DNA of 33,914 nucleotides from a virus. Under the pieces are notes generated by a model. The model did not search any database, was not told the origin of the DNA, and saw nothing but the letters and a program-made list of their open reading frames with translations. A program made the translations under genes and the position numbers. Shown here piece after piece: positions 30,677 to 33,914 of the stretch (the stretch's first letter is position 1; the number at the start of each line of letters is the position of its first letter). The stretch lies in IMG/VR virus record IMGVR_UViG_3300035701_000157, positions 1 through 33,914 of that record; one strand, given 5' to 3'.

Positions 30677-30688
30677 AAATAAATAATT

Positions 30689-33600
30689 ATGGATGAGAAA
30701 TATTTACAAGACACTTATAATTTTATAATAAGTAAAGACGCTTCTTATAAAAATGATTTTTCTTTTGATGCATTTAAAACTAAAATGCAAGACCCTACTT
30801 ATTCAAAAAAAATGCATGATTGGATGGGGACAATAGATCCTTCTACTTATGCTACATCTGCAGAAAGCTCTGATGAATTAAAAAAAAAAGACCAAATCAA
30901 TCCACAGCCTACTATGGATTTACGTTCGGAAGATGGTTCTTTGGGGTTACCATCAAAGCCTAAAGAGGGGCTTGATCTTGCTATTGCCAAATCACGTGGT
31001 GAGTTTATTCCACCAACAGGTACTTTACAAGAGCAGATAAAATATGCCGCACAGCAAAGTGCTTTTGGTGATTCATATATGGGGATGAATGTTGACCCAA
31101 GTATGACATATGCAGGGAAACAAAAAGAAAAAAAACAAGCTGAGGAATTATTTAATACTCAGACAAAATCAAAACAAGACTTTGATGAATCATTAAATCA
31201 GGTTAATCAAGACCTTATATCAAAAGACGAAGAGTTTATTGTTCCTCGTCTTAATTATCTTTTTGAAAATTATGGTTTTAAGTTTAATCAAGAAAAAATA
31301 GGTTCTGATGCTATAAGCGTTATTGCTCCTAATGGCAAGACAAAGGAGTTGTCTGTTGATATGTTTACTGATAAAGACGATATTCTTGCTTCTAATGAGC
31401 TTAAAGATTTTATCAACCAAAATAAACCAAAGATAGAAAATGAGACGAGCGATGTCAAAAAGTACAAGACGCAACAAGAGATAGACGATGCTACAAAAAG
31501 GATTAATACTAATAACCAACAATTAAATAATAGCCTCAAGTCATTGCAGTCTGAGTCAAAGATGTTAAATGAAGAGAGGGATAATCTCAAGAAGAATACT
31601 AATGATCCTGACTTTTTTAAAAAGGCAACTGCGTTAGACCAAAAAAGTGCTGATATAATAAAACGAAATCAGGAGTTAGAGGCTAAGCAGTCAGACATTA
31701 AAAACAACCAAGATGAAATACAACGCCTTACAGGATACTATGCCAAAGCAAAAGCCGAGGAGGGCGGTATCTTCAGAGCCTCTTATAACGCTGCACTTAA
31801 AGGCATAGGTAGTGCGGGCGCAGGGTTGTTTGATTTTCTTTTAAAGGTAAGTCCTCTTTCTGCCGGTATGGACCCTTATCAGGATGAAGTAAAAGAAGCT
31901 ACAAAGACTATTAGAGAAGGTCTTTTTAATGTGGCAGGAGCAGACGTTAGCAAAGAGTATATGGAGGCAGCTCAAAAGGATTTCTTAAAAAGAAATGTTA
32001 TTGGCGCAGCAGGCTTCTTGCCTATGCTTGGAGCCTCCATGCTTCAACCTGAGTTAGCCCCTGCATTATTTTTTGCTACGGCTTATGATGGAGCTAATGA
32101 AGAGATGGATAATAATCCTGCATTTAAGAATTTATCAACGGCAGAGAAGACGGCAGTAGCAACTACATTAGGCGTTGTAAACGCTGCATTATTAAAGTAT
32201 AATGCTACCAATACATTCTTAGAGTCGTCGGCAGGCAAATCATTTGTAGCTTCTGTCCTTAAAAAGATGGGCAGTGAAACGGCTGCTAAGTCTGTTCAAG
32301 AGTTTGTAGACAACGAAGTCCAAAGTGGTATTAAGAAAGGAATTATATCGACAGTTAGTGGTGGGGCGCATGGCTTTACGACAGGTATGGAATTGGTGGG
32401 GGGAGAGCTTGGTGTGAAGACAGTCTATAACTTGATGAAGGATGAAAAGATGTTTGATGTGGCAACAAAAGAAACTCCTGATGGACAGCCAAAAAAAGGA
32501 TTTGACATAAAGGATATTGACTTTGCGGGATATGGGAAGCAGATTGTAGAAGGTGGTCTTGATATGGCGATGGGTAGTGTTATGTTGGGTTCGTTAAAGA
32601 CAGTTATAGATGCTCATACAGAAAATAATTTTAAGGGTGTAACGGATGATAAGGTTTCTATTTTTGAGGCGTTTGCAGCAGATAATAACCTTAAAAATCT
32701 TAATGTACAAAATACAAAGTCCGATCTTTTAAAAAGGTACTATGATGAATACAGAAAGAAGGGATATACTTCGGTAGATGCTTATAGACAAGCAAATCAA
32801 AGCATACAAAGTTTAAACGAAGTTATTGGTGTTTACAATTCAATACCATTAGATTTAACTGTTGCAGGTAAGAGAAAGGCATTAGGATTATTAAACGAAA
32901 GGACTTTATTAGAAAGAAATATTGAGGGGAAGGACAAGAGTTTAACTAAGAAGGAGACAGATCGAATAAGTGAAATCAATAAAGATTTAGAAGATTTATC
33001 AACCGCACAAAAACCCAAAGAACAAACACCTACTGCATTAAGTGATGTAGAGTTGCAGGAAAATGGCGTATCGTTCATTAATGGTGCTGCTAACACAGCA
33101 AGAGAATTGGGAGTATCAAACGATAATGCAGAAGCACAGCATTTAAAAGCAGGGAAAGAAATTCTATCTATTATAAACAATGGGCTAAAAGATGGCAAAT
33201 CAGCAAATGAAATCATTAACGAAATAAGTCCAATTTTTGATAATGATTTAAAATTTTTCCCAAGTAATAAGCGAAATATTGTTGAGCAATTAGTTAAACA
33301 AAAAACATCTAACTTATCAGAAGTCGCAAAAGAAGTTAATTCAATTCGTGAAGAAATAAAAGGATTAAGAGAAAGTGACGGCAGCATAAACAGACCAGAA
33401 GATATTGCTAAATTTAAAGAACTTTGTGATAGAGAAAAAAAATTGCTTGGTGATTCAGGTTTTAATGATGCTGACCAATTAAATAAAGCAGTAGAATCCC
33501 TACTATCTAAAGAACAAACACCTACTGCAACAACAGAAACAGCAACAACAACAACAACCGATGTTCAGACTGAAGTTGCTCCCGAAAGGATGGCAGGATT

Positions 33601-33914
33601 TAATGAGGGCATTCAATCTGTTGCAGATACAGCAGCAGAATACAAAAAAACATTCCTCCCTGATGATAAACAAAAACAGCGTCCACACAAAGCTGTTCCT
33701 AAGTTAATTACAAAAATATCTAAGGCAATATCAAATGTTTACGACAGGATAGCAAACAGCCCTAATGACCCTAAGGTAAAAGAGGCTTATGAAGCTATGA
33801 TGGATGAGACTAAAGAGCAATACAAATTCATTGTGAGCAAAGGTCTTAATGTTATAAAACATACAGGAACAGGAGAGCCGTATGCTAACTCAAAAGAAAT
33901 GCTTTCGGATATAA
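30689..33914 (+). CDS. Giant virion/cargo protein, N-terminal 1075 residues (runs off the window)
   Basis: ATG at 30689 opens a frame with no stop to the window end. Residues 1-160 are polar; about 250-360 form a coiled coil (INTNNQQLNNSLKSLQSESK; KSADIIKRNQELEAKQSDIK). About 360-620 alternates amphipathic and hydrophobic helices (GFLPMLGASMLQPELAPALF; TAVATTLGVVNAALLKYNAT), possibly for membrane contact on ejection. A second coil and Thr-rich linkers (TATTETATTTTTDVQ) follow. The last segment, NDPKVKEAYEAMMDETKEQY then TGEPYANSKEMLSDI, resembles the phage polyvalent-protein domain (EAYEA-x-x-x-ETKEQY ... PY-x-x-x-x-ML-x-D). Context favours an ejected cargo protein; enzymatic domains would lie beyond the window. 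Antisense frames over this region are shadows. Confidence 0.7.
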   Translation, partial: MDEKYLQDTYNFIISKDASYKNDFSFDAFKTKMQDPTYSKKMHDWMGTIDPSTYATSAESSDELKKKDQINPQPTMDLRSEDGSLGLPSKPKEGLDLAIAKSRGEFIPPTGTLQEQIKYAAQQSAFGDSYMGMNVDPSMTYAGKQKEKKQAEELFNTQTKSKQDFDESLNQVNQDLISKDEEFIVPRLNYLFENYGFKFNQEKIGSDAISVIAPNGKTKELSVDMFTDKDDILASNELKDFINQNKPKIENETSDVKKYKTQQEIDDATKRINTNNQQLNNSLKSLQSESKMLNEERDNLKKNTNDPDFFKKATALDQKSADIIKRNQELEAKQSDIKNNQDEIQRLTGYYAKAKAEEGGIFRASYNAALKGIGSAGAGLFDFLLKVSPLSAGMDPYQDEVKEATKTIREGLFNVAGADVSKEYMEAAQKDFLKRNVIGAAGFLPMLGASMLQPELAPALFFATAYDGANEEMDNNPAFKNLSTAEKTAVATTLGVVNAALLKYNATNTFLESSAGKSFVASVLKKMGSETAAKSVQEFVDNEVQSGIKKGIISTVSGGAHGFTTGMELVGGELGVKTVYNLMKDEKMFDVATKETPDGQPKKGFDIKDIDFAGYGKQIVEGGLDMAMGSVMLGSLKTVIDAHTENNFKGVTDDKVSIFEAFAADNNLKNLNVQNTKSDLLKRYYDEYRKKGYTSVDAYRQANQSIQSLNEVIGVYNSIPLDLTVAGKRKALGLLNERTLLERNIEGKDKSLTKKETDRISEINKDLEDLSTAQKPKEQTPTALSDVELQENGVSFINGAANTARELGVSNDNAEAQHLKAGKEILSIINNGLKDGKSANEIINEISPIFDNDLKFFPSNKRNIVEQLVKQKTSNLSEVAKEVNSIREEIKGLRESDGSINRPEDIAKFKELCDREKKLLGDSGFNDADQLNKAVESLLSKEQTPTATTETATTTTTDVQTEVAPERMAGFNEGIQSVADTAAEYKKTFLPDDKQKQRPHKAVPKLITKISKAISNVYDRIANSPNDPKVKEAYEAMMDETKEQYKFIVSKGLNVIKHTGTGEPYANSKEMLSDI
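33017..33529 (+). repeat. Exact 21-nt direct repeat in the giant gene (33017-33037 and 33509-33529)
   Basis: The same 21 nt, encoding KEQTPTA, occurs twice 492 nt apart in the same frame, each time at a linker between helical regions. It may mark a duplicated linker or a site of recombination that swaps the segment between. Confidence 0.8.

Noticed and set aside
32833-33387. Long minus-strand open frame (184 codons) opposite the giant gene
   Set aside because: It lies antisense to a continuous + frame of over 1000 codons with coiled-coil and linker features; Ser/Leu/Phe-rich translation is typical of an antisense shadow. The same applies to 31220-31590.
1-33914. tRNA genes, CRISPR arrays, integrase or attachment sites
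   Set aside because: Gaps between genes are too short for tRNAs or arrays except 134-371, which shows no cloverleaf or regularly spaced repeats; no recombinase motif was seen.

Overview
The window looks like part of a double-stranded DNA tailed phage genome with a podovirus-type, crAss-like virion module, infecting a member of the Bacteroidota. The host phylum is inferred from recurrent TAnnTTTG (Bacteroidota -7 type) boxes about 10-25 nt before start codons, A-rich leaders in place of Shine-Dalgarno sites, AT-rich DNA, and protein families (TerL, portal, P22 gp10-like stabilization protein, M15 endolysin, small winged-helix regulator) typical of flavophages and crAss-like phages. All names come from reading motifs by eye; no database search was run. 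TAA, TAG and TGA all end genes, so the standard code is used. No tRNA, CRISPR array, insertion sequence or integrase was seen. Nearly all genes lie on the + strand with tiny gaps or TAATG/ATGA overlaps.

Layout. 1-133: tail of an upstream gene. 134-371: non-coding leader with an inverted repeat, a (GA)10 tract and a promoter. 372-2376: phage GroEL and GroES, with two micro-ORFs between them. 2342-2785 (minus strand): winged-helix DNA-binding protein, facing a face-to-face promoter pair that may act as a switch. 2827-5013: array of very small, mostly basic proteins, with a 58-residue holin-like membrane protein near its end. 5019-6831: a small beta-rich virion protein and a lysis cassette (XhlA-like protein, M15 peptidase endolysin, second holin-like protein). 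6867-10330: accessory and structural genes, including a ferritin-like protein, a fiber with a C1q/TNF-like tip, a tandem GroES-like protein, and a 2OG-Fe(II) oxygenase followed by a paralogue that has lost its metal ligands. 10323-17851: packaging and head genes (gene before terL, TerL, portal, scaffold, major capsid). 17939-27578: connector and tail genes (post-capsid protein, two ring/adaptor proteins, a 1710-residue stabilization protein with a Cys-rich C terminus, two further tail proteins). 27601-33914: GNAT-like protein, two internal virion/cargo candidates, and the first 1075 residues of a giant protein that runs off the window.

How it works together: TerL and portal package DNA into a capsid built on the scaffold; the adaptor, ring and stabilization proteins close the head into a short tail; the last genes probably encode proteins carried in the virion and ejected into the host; the lysis cassette releases progeny. 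GroEL/GroES, perhaps with the tandem GroES-like protein, may fold capsid or tail proteins. Two terminators (17873-17904 and 18722-18751) after the capsid region, with a promoter before the scaffold and another before the ring proteins, could set capsid protein dosage apart from tail proteins.
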